In this document: positions 1-8,205 of the stretch, piece after piece
How the letters are laid out: each line of letters begins with the position of its first letter
How positions within the stretch are numbered: position 1 is the stretch's first letter
Source: Beijerinckiaceae bacterium
Lineage (GTDB): Bacteria > Pseudomonadota > Alphaproteobacteria > Rhizobiales > Beijerinckiaceae
DNA length: 64,000 nt
Direction of reading: 5' to 3'
Assembly (NCBI GenBank): GCA_947475995.1
Contig: CANJNI010000001.1
Location: forward strand, 62,001 to 126,000
The notes under the pieces: model-generated
Seen by the model: the letters and a program-made list of their open reading frames with translations, nothing else
Told to the model about the DNA's origin: nothing
Database searches by the model: none
Position numbers and translations under genes: made by a program

Positions 1-9
1 TGTCGGCCT

Positions 10-837
10 TCATGAATCGGATCCGGGCCGAAACGCATAGGCTGCGCCCTGTCTGACGATCAACCCGATGCCCGGTGAAGGAAGATGCGCGCCCGCGACA
101 ACAATGCCGTCATCGGCGACACGGTCGAGGATACGCCGGCGGCTTGCAAGGGCTTCCGCCGGATCGAGATCATATTCGAAAGCAATATGAGGCGCCGGAA
201 GATGAATGTGCGAGATGTGAATGAGGTCGCCCCACGCCAGAAGGCTTCGATCGCCGGTCTCGAGCTGCCAGCAACAATGACCCGGCGAGTGTCCCTGGGC
301 GGGCACCGCCCGCAGCTGCCGGACCACCTCCCCCGCTTCGGCAATCCGGATACGGCCTTGATACAGGCTCATGCATTCCCGCACGGCGTCGACGCTGCGG
401 CGCGCACGCTGGGGCAAATCGGCCACCGGCGTATCCAGCCAGAACTGCGCTTCTTCCCGAAAAACAACGATCTCGGCGTTTGGAAAAACCGTTCCATCGC
501 GATCAAACAATCCGCCGAAATGGTCGACATGCAAATGGGTCATGAATATCGCGTCGATCTCGACGCAGGATATGCCCAGAGCCGAAAGCTGCTGAGGGAC
601 CTGACCCAGTTGGCCGCCCTTCAGTTTTCCGCCGCCTGCATCGATCAACAGTTTCCCTGAAGGCCCGCAAATCAGAAATGCAAAGACATTCATGGTCAGC
701 GCATCGGAGCCGACCTGCTCGATGAGTTCCTGCGCCAGCGCACGATGTTCCGGATCAGGGATCTTGTCCAAAGCTGTGGGCAAGGGACCATCCAGAAGCG
801 GGAACACGCTGAATTCGCCGAACTCAAATCGTTCCAT
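10..837 (-). CDS. MBL-fold metallo-hydrolase
   Basis: This is a metallo-beta-lactamase-fold hydrolase of the lactonase/glyoxalase-II-like group. The metal-binding motif THLHVDHFGG is clear, and later histidines (GHSPGH, then the Asp of WGDLIH and the His of AGAHLP) complete a two-metal site. There is no signal peptide, so it is probably cytoplasmic. The frame is open upstream to 972, but I prefer the ATG at 837 (protein MERFEFGEF...), because AAAAGG lies six bases before it and family homology begins there; 852 is an alternative. It is transcribed away from slyX. The substrate cannot be told from sequence; N-acyl-homoserine lactone or another lactone is only one possibility. Confidence 0.85.
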   Translation of the reverse strand: MERFEFGEFSVFPLLDGPLPTALDKIPDPEHRALAQELIEQVGSDALTMNVFAFLICGPSGKLLIDAGGGKLKGGQLGQVPQQLSALGISCVEIDAIFMTHLHVDHFGGLFDRDGTVFPNAEIVVFREEAQFWLDTPVADLPQRARRSVDAVRECMSLYQGRIRIAEAGEVVRQLRAVPAQGHSPGHCCWQLETGDRSLLAWGDLIHISHIHLPAPHIAFEYDLDPAEALASRRRILDRVADDGIVVAGAHLPSPGIGLIVRQGAAYAFRPGSDS

Positions 838-1004
838 GTCGCGCCTTTTCATGCTGAACACCGAAATCCGCATGTCCTCGCGGGCAACCGGACCGGGCTT
901 CGCATAAAGCAACAGCTGCCTGTCGGGGTCAAATGCTGTTGACCCGCCATGAACGGCGCGCCAACTGTGCATTGATAAATCTGTATCGAACGGGATAATG
1001 CGGG

Positions 1005-1217
1005 ATGGTCAGCTCAGACGAGACGGCGCGGATCGATGCGCTGGAGATGCGGTTCGCCGATCAGGACCGGATGCTGGGCGAACTGAACGAGGTCATCACA
1101 TCCCAATGGCGCAAGATCGACGCGCTGGAGCGTGAACTGGCGCGTTTGAAGGACGAGTTCCAGAACATCGCCATGAAGCTGCCGGAAGGCCCGGAGCCTC
1201 CGCCGCCGCATTATTGA
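1005..1217 (+). CDS. slyX: SlyX family protein
   Basis: A 70-residue protein that is almost entirely one heptad-patterned coiled coil (IDALEMRFADQDRMLGEL) and ends in the family's hallmark proline-rich tail PPPPHY. Length and both ends match SlyX proteins. The function of SlyX is not established; in enterobacteria the gene lies near slyD. Its last codons overlap the stop of the convergent TetR gene by 7 bp, so no terminator fits between them. Confidence 0.85.
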   Translation: MVSSDETARIDALEMRFADQDRMLGELNEVITSQWRKIDALERELARLKDEFQNIAMKLPEGPEPPPPHY

Positions 1218-1882
1218 GGGCGGCGGTCCGGCGTCCGGCCGCCGCCTGCCCGCACTGCGCCCTCCACCATCGCGCTGACGCCGCGCATCAGCGCGGAATG
1301 GGGATCGCAATCGGGATTGGAGCCGTCGAGGTGTCCACCGAGCATCAGCATCGCGGCGCCGTGCGACAGGGTCCAGATGTCCATCGCGAGGGTGCGGGCG
1401 CCGCTCATGGGCGCCCCGAAGCTTTGCAGCACGACCGCCGATGCGCCGATCAGAATGTCGAGCGATTTCTGCGATTCGACGCCCGGGTCGCAATTAAGAT
1501 TTTTCGCATTGCTGAACATGGCTGAGTAAAGCCCCGGCTCCTCTTTCGCAAAGCCCAGATAGGCTGTGCCCATCCGGCGCAAGGCCGTCAGCGGGTCCGG
1601 CCGGCCGGCGTCCCAGGCGGCCGAAAGGCGAATGCTGAACTGTTCGAAGCCGCGCTTCGCCAGTTCGCCCATGAGGGCGTCCCGGTCGGAGAAATGGCGG
1701 TACGGGGCTGCGGGCGTGACGCCGACGAGCTTGGCGGCTTCCGCCAGCGTGAAGCCGGACGGGCCGTGCTGGGCGATCAGCGAACGAGCGGCCTCGATCA
1801 GGGCGTCCTTGAGACGGCCATGATGATAGCCCCGGCGCTCGCCGCCGAGGAAAGATTGCTTGATGAAGTCCTTCTTGCTCAT
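1211..1882 (-). CDS. TetR/AcrR family transcriptional regulator
   Basis: A one-component repressor-type regulator. The N-terminal helix-turn-helix is clear (ALIEAARSLIAQHGPSGFTL, then VGVTPAAPYRHFSDRDAL), and the C-terminal ligand-binding half resembles the WHG-domain TetR subgroup (DIWTLSHGAAML). I start it at the ATG at 1882 (MSKKDFIKQ), although an in-frame ATG also exists at 1897. It reads toward slyX, and the two genes overlap tail to tail. No operator was recognised, so its target is unknown; it may act on itself or on the small membrane peptide upstream. Confidence 0.85.
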   Translation of the reverse strand: MSKKDFIKQSFLGGERRGYHHGRLKDALIEAARSLIAQHGPSGFTLAEAAKLVGVTPAAPYRHFSDRDALMGELAKRGFEQFSIRLSAAWDAGRPDPLTALRRMGTAYLGFAKEEPGLYSAMFSNAKNLNCDPGVESQKSLDILIGASAVVLQSFGAPMSGARTLAMDIWTLSHGAAMLMLGGHLDGSNPDCDPHSALMRGVSAMVEGAVRAGGGRTPDRRPQ

Positions 1883-2051
1883 CAATCCCGATTCCAAAGT
1901 TCAACATAGGCCCCCCGGCGGCTCTTTGCGAGTTTTCCGGCCTGTGCGCCCCGGCACGTCCGCCGCAAGGCGGATCAGCGAGATGTGAGGACGCAAGGGA
2001 TTGAAGCCCCGCACGAATCAACCATTTCACACCCGCAAGACAGGAGGCCCC

Positions 2052-2135
2052 ATGACCGGACCCAAGCAAATCGACCTGATCGCCGTCTGCATGGCCGTTG
2101 CTGCTGTCAGCCTGCTGGTCGCCGGCGTCGCGTAG
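2052..2135 (+). CDS. 27-residue single-pass membrane peptide
   Basis: A short reading frame (MTGPKQIDLIAVCMAVAAVS..., ending GVA) preceded by a very good Shine-Dalgarno AGGAGG five to six bases before the ATG. The product is a seven-residue polar head followed by one hydrophobic segment of about 18 residues, which suggests a small membrane peptide. A near-perfect hairpin begins six bases after its stop, so the unit looks like a self-contained short transcript. I do not recognise a family, and the function is unknown. Support is the ribosome-binding site, codon pattern and hairpin, not homology. Confidence 0.5.
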   Translation: MTGPKQIDLIAVCMAVAAVSLLVAGVA

Positions 2136-2141
2136 TTCCAC

Positions 2142-2168
2142 GGATTGCGGGAAAATTTCCCGCAATCC
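2142..2168 (+). terminator. 27-bp palindrome after the small membrane peptide gene
   Basis: GGATTGCGGGAAA, one base, then TTTCCCGCAATCC: two perfect 13-base arms. It begins six bases after the stop of the 27-residue frame. There is no T-run behind it, so it may be a transcript-stabilising hairpin or a weak bidirectional terminator; as DNA it could also be a protein-binding palindrome. Confidence 0.55.
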
Positions 2169-2274
2169 ATCATCGAACGGTCTGAAACGTCAGGGCGCTT
2201 GGCAATTCATATAGGTCGACACCATATTGGATTAGCCCGGGCCTCAGAATCCGGCGCAACAGAGGGAGACTTAA

Positions 2275-3270
2275 GTGTTGGGACCTTTCAAGGCTCGTAG
2301 CGTGTTCGCTCTTGCGCTCGCAGCCACTATCGCACTCGCTCCTGCCCTCGCAGAGGCTCGCGCCAATACAGGCGGGTCTTCGGGCAGCCGCGGATCGCGT
2401 ACCAATTCAGCTCCGGCCGCCACCCAGACCGCGCCCAATGCGGCGCAGCCCATGCAGCGCACACAGGCGCAGCCGGGTCAGGCCAACCCGGCCCAGGCCC
2501 GTCCGCAGACGGCGGCTCCGGCCCAGACCGGCGGCTTCTTCGGCTCGGCGCTCGGCAAGGGTCTGCTGGGCGGCCTTCTCGGCGCGGGCCTGATGGGCCT
2601 GCTGATGGGCAACGGTTTCGGCGGCGGGCTCGGCTCGATCATGTCGTTCCTCGGCCTGATCCTGCAGATCGGCCTGCTCTTCCTGATCGTGCGCTTCGCG
2701 ATCGGCTGGTTCGCCAGCCGTCGCCAGCAGCCGGCCATGGCGGGCGCGGGCATGAACTCGGCCCGCACCGGTCTCGGCGGCGGCCTTCCGGGCGGCGCTG
2801 CCGGCGCCATGGGTGGCGGCGGACTTGCGGGCGGGGCTTTCGCCCCGACCGGTCCGCTGGAGGTGCAGACCGAGGACTACCAGTCCTTCGAGCGACTTCT
2901 GGCCGACGTCCAGACGTCCTATGCGGATGATAACGTCAATCGCCTGCGCACGCTGGCGACGGACGAAATGGTCGGCTACTTCAGCGACGACATCGCCGAA
3001 GCGGTCCGCAACGGCAAGGGCAGCCGCATCTCGGGCGTGAAGCTCCTGAACGGCGACCTGTCGGAAGCCTGGCGCGAGAATGGCGAGGATTACGCCACGG
3101 TCGCGATGCACTACTCGCTGGTCGACACGCCCATCGACCGCGCCACCGGCAAGCCTCTGCCGGGCGCGCCGAGCGAGCCGGAGGAAGTGACGGAAATCTG
3201 GACCTTTGTCCGGCCGACCGGAACCGGTCCGCGCGATTGGAAACTCTCGGCGATCCAGCAAGTCGGCTAA
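2275..3270 (+). CDS. Tim44-like domain protein, membrane-anchored
   Basis: A 331-residue protein with a signal-like N-terminus (about residues 8-29, ALALAATIALAPALAEARA), a Gln/Ala/Pro-rich low-complexity linker (about 30-85), a Gly/Leu-rich membrane segment or pair (about 88-150, ending FAIGWFASRR), and a C-terminal Tim44-like domain (about 190-331, EDYQSFERLLADVQ... EVTEIWTFVRP). Tim44-like bacterial proteins are membrane-associated and of uncertain role. The start is GTG at 2275, with AGGGAG about six bases upstream; TTG at 2278 is also possible. A strong intrinsic terminator follows, so it is probably monocistronic. Confidence 0.85.
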   Translation: MLGPFKARSVFALALAATIALAPALAEARANTGGSSGSRGSRTNSAPAATQTAPNAAQPMQRTQAQPGQANPAQARPQTAAPAQTGGFFGSALGKGLLGGLLGAGLMGLLMGNGFGGGLGSIMSFLGLILQIGLLFLIVRFAIGWFASRRQQPAMAGAGMNSARTGLGGGLPGGAAGAMGGGGLAGGAFAPTGPLEVQTEDYQSFERLLADVQTSYADDNVNRLRTLATDEMVGYFSDDIAEAVRNGKGSRISGVKLLNGDLSEAWRENGEDYATVAMHYSLVDTPIDRATGKPLPGAPSEPEEVTEIWTFVRPTGTGPRDWKLSAIQQVG

Positions 3271-3294
3271 GCCGCTTCGCACCAACGACATCAG

Positions 3295-3321
3295 GCCCCG
3301 CTCACCCGAGCGGGGCTTTTT
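3295..3321 (+). terminator. Rho-independent terminator of the Tim44-like gene
   Basis: GCCCCGCTC, loop ACCC, GAGCGGGGC, then TTTTT. Nine perfect GC-rich pairs with a T-run, 24 bases after the stop of the Tim44-like gene. Confidence 0.93.
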
Positions 3322-3406
3322 CATTTGCGAGCTTTGCATTTGCCGGAACCGGGCCGGCGGCCTAAGGGTTGGCGAAGAAAGCTTTCGTTAACCTGTCGAG
3401 GCCGCC

Positions 3407-3970
3407 ATGAGCGCAATGTTCAAATTCGTCGCCGTCTCCGGAAGTCTCCGCAAGGGCTCTTTCAACTCGGCCATCCTGCGCACTGCGCAAAAGCTCGCGC
3501 CCGAAGGCGTGACCATCGAGATCGCCGAAATCGGCGATCTGCCGCTCTACAACGAGGACCTGCGGCCCGGCGGGACGGGTTTTCCGGCCCCGGTGCAGGC
3601 GTTCCGGGAAAAGCTCGCCACGGCCGACGCCGTGCTGTTCGCCATCCCGGAATACAATTTCACGATTTCATCCCCGATGAAGAACGCCATCGACTGGGCC
3701 TCGCGTCCGCCGAACCTGCCTCTGGCCGGCAAGGTCTATGCGATGCTTAGCGTTTCGGGGGGACTGCTGGGCGGCTCGCGCGGCCAGATGCACATGCGGC
3801 AGATCATGGTGTCCTGCGACGGGATGACGGTGAACAAGCCGCAGGTCTTCATCGGCGGCGCAAAGGACAAGTTCGACGCCGATCTCAACTTCACCGACAA
3901 GGCCGGGCAGGATCTGATCCGTGAATTGCTGGCCAATACGGTGGCGCTGGCCCGGCAACTGCAAAAATAG
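3407..3970 (+). CDS. NADPH-dependent FMN reductase family protein
   Basis: A 187-residue flavodoxin-fold reductase of the ArsH/ChrR/WrbA superfamily. The FMN-phosphate loop is near the N-terminus (SGSLRKGSFN, residues 10-19). The conserved PEYNFTISSPMKNAIDWASR stretch at about 80-100 forms the second flavin contact, and SGGLLGGSRGQ follows. It is expected to reduce quinones, azo compounds or metal oxyanions with NADPH, but the substrate is not determinable. The frame starts at ATG 3407; a second ATG three codons on is equally plausible. The downstream gene starts about 80 bases after it and may be read with it. Confidence 0.9.
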   Translation: MSAMFKFVAVSGSLRKGSFNSAILRTAQKLAPEGVTIEIAEIGDLPLYNEDLRPGGTGFPAPVQAFREKLATADAVLFAIPEYNFTISSPMKNAIDWASRPPNLPLAGKVYAMLSVSGGLLGGSRGQMHMRQIMVSCDGMTVNKPQVFIGGAKDKFDADLNFTDKAGQDLIRELLANTVALARQLQK

Positions 3971-4051
3971 CTGTTGCGGCCGTTCGGGGCGGATTCGCAT
4001 GGCCCTGCGTTCCGCTATATGCTGAACGAGACGTTAATCCGGAGACGATCC

Positions 4052-4726
4052 GTGGACGACACGATGCGCGATGTTCCCAAGCAGGCGCCGAGCCTGACCT
4101 CGGCGATCCGTCGCGCGCGCCTCGAAGGAGCCGAGCGGTCGGAAGTCGTGGCGGAATTGCGCGGCGCGGAAGCAGCCCGGCTCGAAATCCTGCGCGATGC
4201 GCTGGAACCCATTCTGGCGCAGGTGCCGGACGGCGTCGATCTGTTCGACACCGGCATCGTGCCGGGAGAGCGGCCGCGCCTGTTCATCGACATGATCGGC
4301 TTCGTCGAGATGGGTCACGACCGGCGCACCTACCGGTTCATCCAGGACACCCGCCACGGCCGCGTGACCATCAATGAAACCGAGCGGCTGGAAACGGCGG
4401 TGGAGGCCATCACGGCCTATATCGCCCGGCGTCTGGTAGAGCGGGAGCAGGCTCTTGCGTCGGATCGCACAGTCGAGCAGGCGGCGCGGGCGTTGGTCGA
4501 AAAAGAAAGCCGCATGCCGGTGATGACGCCGGCCAATGATGTGGAACCGGCAAAGCCGGTCGAGGCCGAAGGCGCCGGGACATCCGCTGCTGTCGAAAAG
4601 CGCGGCTGGCTGGCGACCGCGTTCCTGTTCACCGTCGAGGCGCTGGGTTCGGTCGTCCTGTTCAGCCTGCTGGCGGTGGCGTTCTATTTCGGGTTCAAGA
4701 GCCTGCAGGCCTGGTGGGTCGGCTGA
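4052..4726 (+). CDS. Conserved hypothetical protein with C-terminal membrane anchor
   Basis: I do not recognise a characterised family. Starting at GTG 4052 (GGAG eight bases upstream) gives 224 residues; the frame is open further upstream to 3974 without a better start. The first two-thirds are soluble and charged (SAIRRARLEGAERSEVVAEL, then a globular stretch around PRLFIDMIGFVEMGHDRR). A disordered Ala/Glu/Pro segment follows, and one hydrophobic segment of about 25 residues near the C-terminus (AFLFTVEALGSVVLFSLLAV) should anchor it with the N-terminal part in the cytoplasm. Function unknown. Confidence 0.75.
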   Translation: MDDTMRDVPKQAPSLTSAIRRARLEGAERSEVVAELRGAEAARLEILRDALEPILAQVPDGVDLFDTGIVPGERPRLFIDMIGFVEMGHDRRTYRFIQDTRHGRVTINETERLETAVEAITAYIARRLVEREQALASDRTVEQAARALVEKESRMPVMTPANDVEPAKPVEAEGAGTSAAVEKRGWLATAFLFTVEALGSVVLFSLLAVAFYFGFKSLQAWWVG

Positions 4727-4732
4727 TCAGGC

Positions 4733-5623
4733 TTACCGCGTCACCTTCACTTCGCCCGCATTGCCGATCTCGCTGGAATTGGCCAGCAATCCCCGCGCCT
4801 GGCCGCTGATGCTCCAGCGGCGACCCGCCTTCTCGATCCGGTAGAGATGATAGATAGCCCGGTGATGCGGGGTGCCCGGAACGGCGGACGCCGAACCGAC
4901 GCCCACGACCGGGACGTCGCCATCCGGCCCGCGCATATGCTCCACCATCGTCCGGTGATTGTGGCCATGGAGGATGAGTTCCGCACCGTGGCGGGTGATG
5001 ATCGCCCCGAAATGACGGGAATCCGAAAGCCCCCGGCCGATGGTCGCGCCCTTCCGGTAAGGCGGATGGTGGATCAGCACGACGCGGCAAAGGCCGCGAT
5101 CCTTCGCGTCGACCAGAAGCCGGGTGAAAGCCTCGCGCTGTTCGTGACCAAGGCGTCCGGACGCGATGAAGGGCGCTGTCGGAATGCCTGACGACAGGCC
5201 AATGAAGGCCATGTCGCCACGGACCCGCATGTACGGATAGTGCGTGCGGTTGTGCTCTTCGTCTCTCGTCCATGGCCGGAAGGTCTCGGCCAGCCAGGGC
5301 ATCGAGCCGCGCACATAGGCGTCGTGGTTGCCCGGAACGAAACTCACGTCGCGCGGGTCGCCCAGCGTTTCGAGCCATGCGCGCGCGATGGGGAATTCAG
5401 CCGGCAGACCCAGATTCATGATGTCGCCGGTCATCGCCACATGATCGGGCTTGTGCGCCTGCATGTCTTCGACAAGCCGCGCCAGCACCGCCATGTCCTG
5501 CAATTGCGAGCGGCGTTGCCAGTTGAGGAAACCGGTCAGCCGTTTGCCCATCAGGTCCCGCAGGGCGGGCTGCGGCAAGGGGCCGATATGCGGGTCGGAC
5601 AGATGGGCGAGAAGAAAGGTCAC
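4733..5623 (-). CDS. Calcineurin-like metallophosphoesterase
   Basis: All metal-binding blocks of the class III cyclic-nucleotide phosphodiesterase/metallophosphoesterase fold are present: SDPHIG (Asp10, His12), GDIMNLG, GNHD, LIHHPP and HGHNH. With 296 residues it is full length. It lacks a signal peptide and so probably acts in the cytoplasm on a phosphodiester such as cAMP or a nucleotide; the exact substrate is not shown. It lies downstream of and in line with mbfA (31 bases), so it may be co-transcribed with that iron gene, and it is convergent with the preceding membrane protein. Confidence 0.9.
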   Translation of the reverse strand: MTFLLAHLSDPHIGPLPQPALRDLMGKRLTGFLNWQRRSQLQDMAVLARLVEDMQAHKPDHVAMTGDIMNLGLPAEFPIARAWLETLGDPRDVSFVPGNHDAYVRGSMPWLAETFRPWTRDEEHNRTHYPYMRVRGDMAFIGLSSGIPTAPFIASGRLGHEQREAFTRLLVDAKDRGLCRVVLIHHPPYRKGATIGRGLSDSRHFGAIITRHGAELILHGHNHRTMVEHMRGPDGDVPVVGVGSASAVPGTPHHRAIYHLYRIEKAGRRWSISGQARGLLANSSEIGNAGEVKVTR

Positions 5624-5654
5624 GCGAGGGATGTCGCGCCCGCACGGCGCTTCG

Positions 5655-6626
5655 TCAAGCGCCGCCGATCAGAATGCCCGCCGCCAGAACGATCACGCCG
5701 CCAAGCACGATCTGGAATACTGCCTGCAGGAAGGGCGTATCCATGTAACGTGCGCGAATCCACGCAATCGCCCAGAGTTCGATGAAAACCACCAGTCCGG
5801 CGATCGCCGTGGCGTACCAGAAAGCGTTGGGCAACGAACTGGGGATCAGGAACGGAAGCGTATGCCCAAGTCCGCCGATCGCCGTCATCAGGCCGCAGAT
5901 CGTGCCGCGAAGCCACGGGGAGCCGCGCCCTGTCAGCGCGCCATCGTCCGACAGCGCTTCCGCGAAACCCATGCTGATGCCTGCGCCGATCGAGGCCGCA
6001 AGACCGACCAGAAAGGTTTCCCAGTTGCTGTGCGTGGCGAAGGCCGCCGCAAACAGGGGGGCGAGGGTGGAAACCGATCCGTCCATCAGGCCGGCGAGGC
6101 CCGGCTGCACATATTGCAGCACGAACATGCGGTGGCGGGTGTTGTCTTCCTCGCCGCGCGTGGCGTCATTCAGCAGCTCGGCTTCGAGTTCCGTCGCGTG
6201 GCGCTCGTGACCCTTTTCGATTTCCGACAGGTCGCTCAAAAGCTTGCGCACGCCGATATCGGTCGCGCGCTCGGCGGCCTTTGCGTAAAAACGCGAGGCC
6301 TGAAACTCCATCTTCTCGGCTTCGGCGCGGATTGTATGCAGAGGCAGGTTCTTGGTCAGCCAGATCGGGCGGCGCTTGATGAAGCCTTTGACGTCCTCGC
6401 GGCGGATGGGCGGGAGCACCTTGCCGAATCTCTGCTCGTACATGTCGAGCAGCATGTGGCGGTGCTGCGTCTCCTCGTCGGCCATTTCCTGAAAGACCTT
6501 GGCGGAAGCCGGGTAGCGGACAGACAGATCTTCGGCGAACGCCAGGTAGATCAGCGCGTCCTCTTCCTCGGCCGCGATCGCCACCGCCAGAATCTCGCGT
6601 TCCGTCAGTTCGGCAAAGGACTTCAT
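5655..6626 (-). CDS. mbfA: Membrane-bound ferritin / iron exporter MbfA
   Basis: A 323-residue fusion of an N-terminal erythrin/rubrerythrin-like diiron domain (about residues 1-150, with AAEEEDALIYLAFAEDL and the metal motif ADEETQHRH) and a C-terminal VIT1/CCC1-like membrane domain (about 170-323, GLMDGSVSTLAPLFAAAFA, several hydrophobic helices). This architecture is that of MbfA, which exports iron and protects against iron/peroxide stress in Bradyrhizobium and Agrobacterium, where Irr represses it. An Irr-box-like palindrome lies 53 bases upstream of the ATG, which supports the same control here. Confidence 0.93.
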   Translation of the reverse strand: MKSFAELTEREILAVAIAAEEEDALIYLAFAEDLSVRYPASAKVFQEMADEETQHRHMLLDMYEQRFGKVLPPIRREDVKGFIKRRPIWLTKNLPLHTIRAEAEKMEFQASRFYAKAAERATDIGVRKLLSDLSEIEKGHERHATELEAELLNDATRGEEDNTRHRMFVLQYVQPGLAGLMDGSVSTLAPLFAAAFATHSNWETFLVGLAASIGAGISMGFAEALSDDGALTGRGSPWLRGTICGLMTAIGGLGHTLPFLIPSSLPNAFWYATAIAGLVVFIELWAIAWIRARYMDTPFLQAVFQIVLGGVIVLAAGILIGGA

Positions 6627-6678
6627 TGCGGGCTCCGGGCCGGACGCGACAGCCCCGTGCGGGGCGGGCGGACGCTCA

Positions 6679-6693
6679 TTAGAATGGTTCTAA
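6679..6693 (-). promoter_or_regulatory. Irr box / iron control element (ICE) upstream of mbfA
   Basis: TTAGAA-TGG-TTCTAA is a perfect 6-3-6 palindrome about 53 bases upstream of the mbfA start. It matches the ICE-type sites bound by Irr in rhizobia and their relatives. Because it lies between mbfA and the divergent Nudix gene it could in principle affect both, but it is much closer to mbfA. Confidence 0.8.
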
Positions 6694-6787
6694 GCTGGAG
6701 GGCGGCTCATTTCCACCCCTGCCCTTGTGAATCTTCGCAGCATCCATAGGACATTTCGCCAGACCCCATTTCGATTCCCGGTGGCTG

Positions 6788-7270
6788 ATGTCAGAAAACG
6801 CACCCAGAAGCCTTTACCGCACGTTGGTCCGGAAGTTTTTTCACTTCTCCTTTCTCCTGCGACGACCGATGACCATGGGGGTCAGGGCCGTGGTGCTGGA
6901 CCGTAACCGCAGCGTTTTCCTCGTCCGTCACGGCTATGTGCCGGGCTGGCACTTTCCGGGCGGCGGGGTCGATACGGGCGAGAGCTGTCTGCACGCCATG
7001 GCGCGCGAATTGCGCGAGGAAGGCCATATCGAGGTGACAGGCCCGGCCCAGTTGCACGGCCTCTATTTCAACCGCGAAGCCTCGAAGCGCGACCATGTGG
7101 CGGTCTATGTGGTCCGCGAATTCAAGATCGGTCCGCCCCGCGCGCCCGATTGGGAAATTGCCGAAAGCGGCTTCTTTCCGGTGGACGCACTGCCGGAAGG
7201 CGTGACGCGCGGCACAAGGGAACGTCTGGCGGAAATTCTGGTCGGCATACCGCCCGCTGCGGAGTGGTGA
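6788..7270 (+). CDS. NUDIX hydrolase
   Basis: A 160-residue Nudix protein. The Nudix box is at about residues 58-82 (GGVDTGESC...ARELREEGHIEV). The REx2EE core and the upstream glycine and glutamate are intact, but the glycine normally following EE-x is histidine. An N-terminal basic-aromatic stretch (LVRKFFHFSFLLRR) precedes the domain, as in other short Nudix proteins of this group. Substrate unknown. It is divergent from mbfA. Confidence 0.88.
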   Translation: MSENAPRSLYRTLVRKFFHFSFLLRRPMTMGVRAVVLDRNRSVFLVRHGYVPGWHFPGGGVDTGESCLHAMARELREEGHIEVTGPAQLHGLYFNREASKRDHVAVYVVREFKIGPPRAPDWEIAESGFFPVDALPEGVTRGTRERLAEILVGIPPAAEW

Positions 7271-7271
7271 G

Positions 7272-7306
7272 ATTGCGCGGCGGCTTGCGCGGCGGCTTGC
7301 GCCGCG
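7272..7306. repeat. Short tandem repeat of about 12 bp
   Basis: The unit TTGCGCGGCGGC occurs about two and a half times in tandem just after the stop of the Nudix gene. It is GC-rich and could fold with the following GCCGCGC, but no T-run follows. It may be slippage-generated. Confidence 0.5.
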
Positions 7307-7419
7307 CCCGCTTCATGCTAAACGGACCCGATGAGCCTTCGCCTGCGACGACGCCGCTGATCTTCTGAGCCGCAACTGCGGCAGCGCGCGTTTGTCCCTT
7401 TTTCCGCGAAAGTTCTTCC

Positions 7420-7983
7420 ATGTCCGATCCAACCTCACAGCCGCCCGGCGCGGCCCCGCAGCCCTCTGGCGCGACCCCGCAGCTCGACATGCCGGCGCTG
7501 GTGCTGCGCCCGCTGGCGTCCGGCGATTTTCAGGCTATCGACAAGCTCGACGAGCGCGCCTTCGGGCCGGGCCGTTTCACCAAGACGGCCTACAGGCTGC
7601 GCGAGGGCGTCTCGCCCGACCTGAACCTGTCCTATGTGGCCACCATCGGCCGCATGGTGATCGGCTCCAACCTGATGACGCCGATCCGCTGCGGAGACGC
7701 TCCTGCCCTGCTGCTTGGCCCGCTGACAGTGGAACCGGCGTTCCGCTCGCGCGGCATCGGCGAGGCGCTGGCGAACCGCTCGCTCGATGCGGCGCGCGAA
7801 GCCGGACACCGTCTCGTGATCCTCGTGGGGGACGAGCCCTATTACAAGCGCCTCGGCTTCAAGCGGACGCCGATGGGACGCCTCGCAATGCCCGGTCCGG
7901 TCGATCCGGCGCGGCTGCTCTATTGCGAACTCGTCGGCGGCGCCTTCGAGGGTATCAGCGGGCCGGTTTCGCGCGCGCTTTGA
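7420..7983 (+). CDS. GNAT family N-acetyltransferase
   Basis: A 187-residue YhbS-like acetyltransferase. After a Pro/Gln-rich leader of about 25 residues come the acetyl-CoA elements: LGPLTVEPAFRSRGIGEALA (motif A with the R/Q-x-x-G-x-G/A-like loop RSRGIG) and LVGDEPYYKRLGF (motif B), which is typical of the YhbS subgroup. The acceptor is unknown. The 149 bases before it contain only a short direct repeat (see the separate entry). A palindromic repeat follows the gene. Confidence 0.88.
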   Translation: MSDPTSQPPGAAPQPSGATPQLDMPALVLRPLASGDFQAIDKLDERAFGPGRFTKTAYRLREGVSPDLNLSYVATIGRMVIGSNLMTPIRCGDAPALLLGPLTVEPAFRSRGIGEALANRSLDAAREAGHRLVILVGDEPYYKRLGFKRTPMGRLAMPGPVDPARLLYCELVGGAFEGISGPVSRAL

Positions 7984-8022
7984 CGAACTCCCAAGCCTGC
8001 TGACGGCTCGCGATCATTTCAT

Positions 8023-8075
8023 GAAACCTCGTGCAGGGGCCGCCGCAAGGCGGCAGTCTCGAACCACGAGGTTTC
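8023..8075. repeat. Intergenic palindromic repeat
   Basis: Outer arms GAAACCTCGTG (8023-8033) and CACGAGGTTTC (8065-8075) are perfect, with an inner CCGCC-GCAA-GGCGG hairpin and AGTCTCGAA. The inner block resembles the element at 63712-63842, so both appear to be members of one interspersed family. It sits between two co-oriented genes and may cap the upstream transcript. Confidence 0.75.
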
Positions 8076-8205
8076 AGTTGCGACAAAAATGGCTGTGATC
8101 GAACTGTTTTAGGTTGCGTTGTGCAGCCCCTGTGCCCACATGACGGTCGCGTTTCACGCCGGGTCGAAAACGGCCGGCGACAATGACATGAGGAGGAGTG
8201 CTCTG

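Noticed and set aside
6817-6880. A possible transmembrane segment at the Nudix N-terminus
   Set aside because: The FFHFSFLLRR stretch is short, basic and aromatic, and looks like part of the folded protein rather than a membrane helix.
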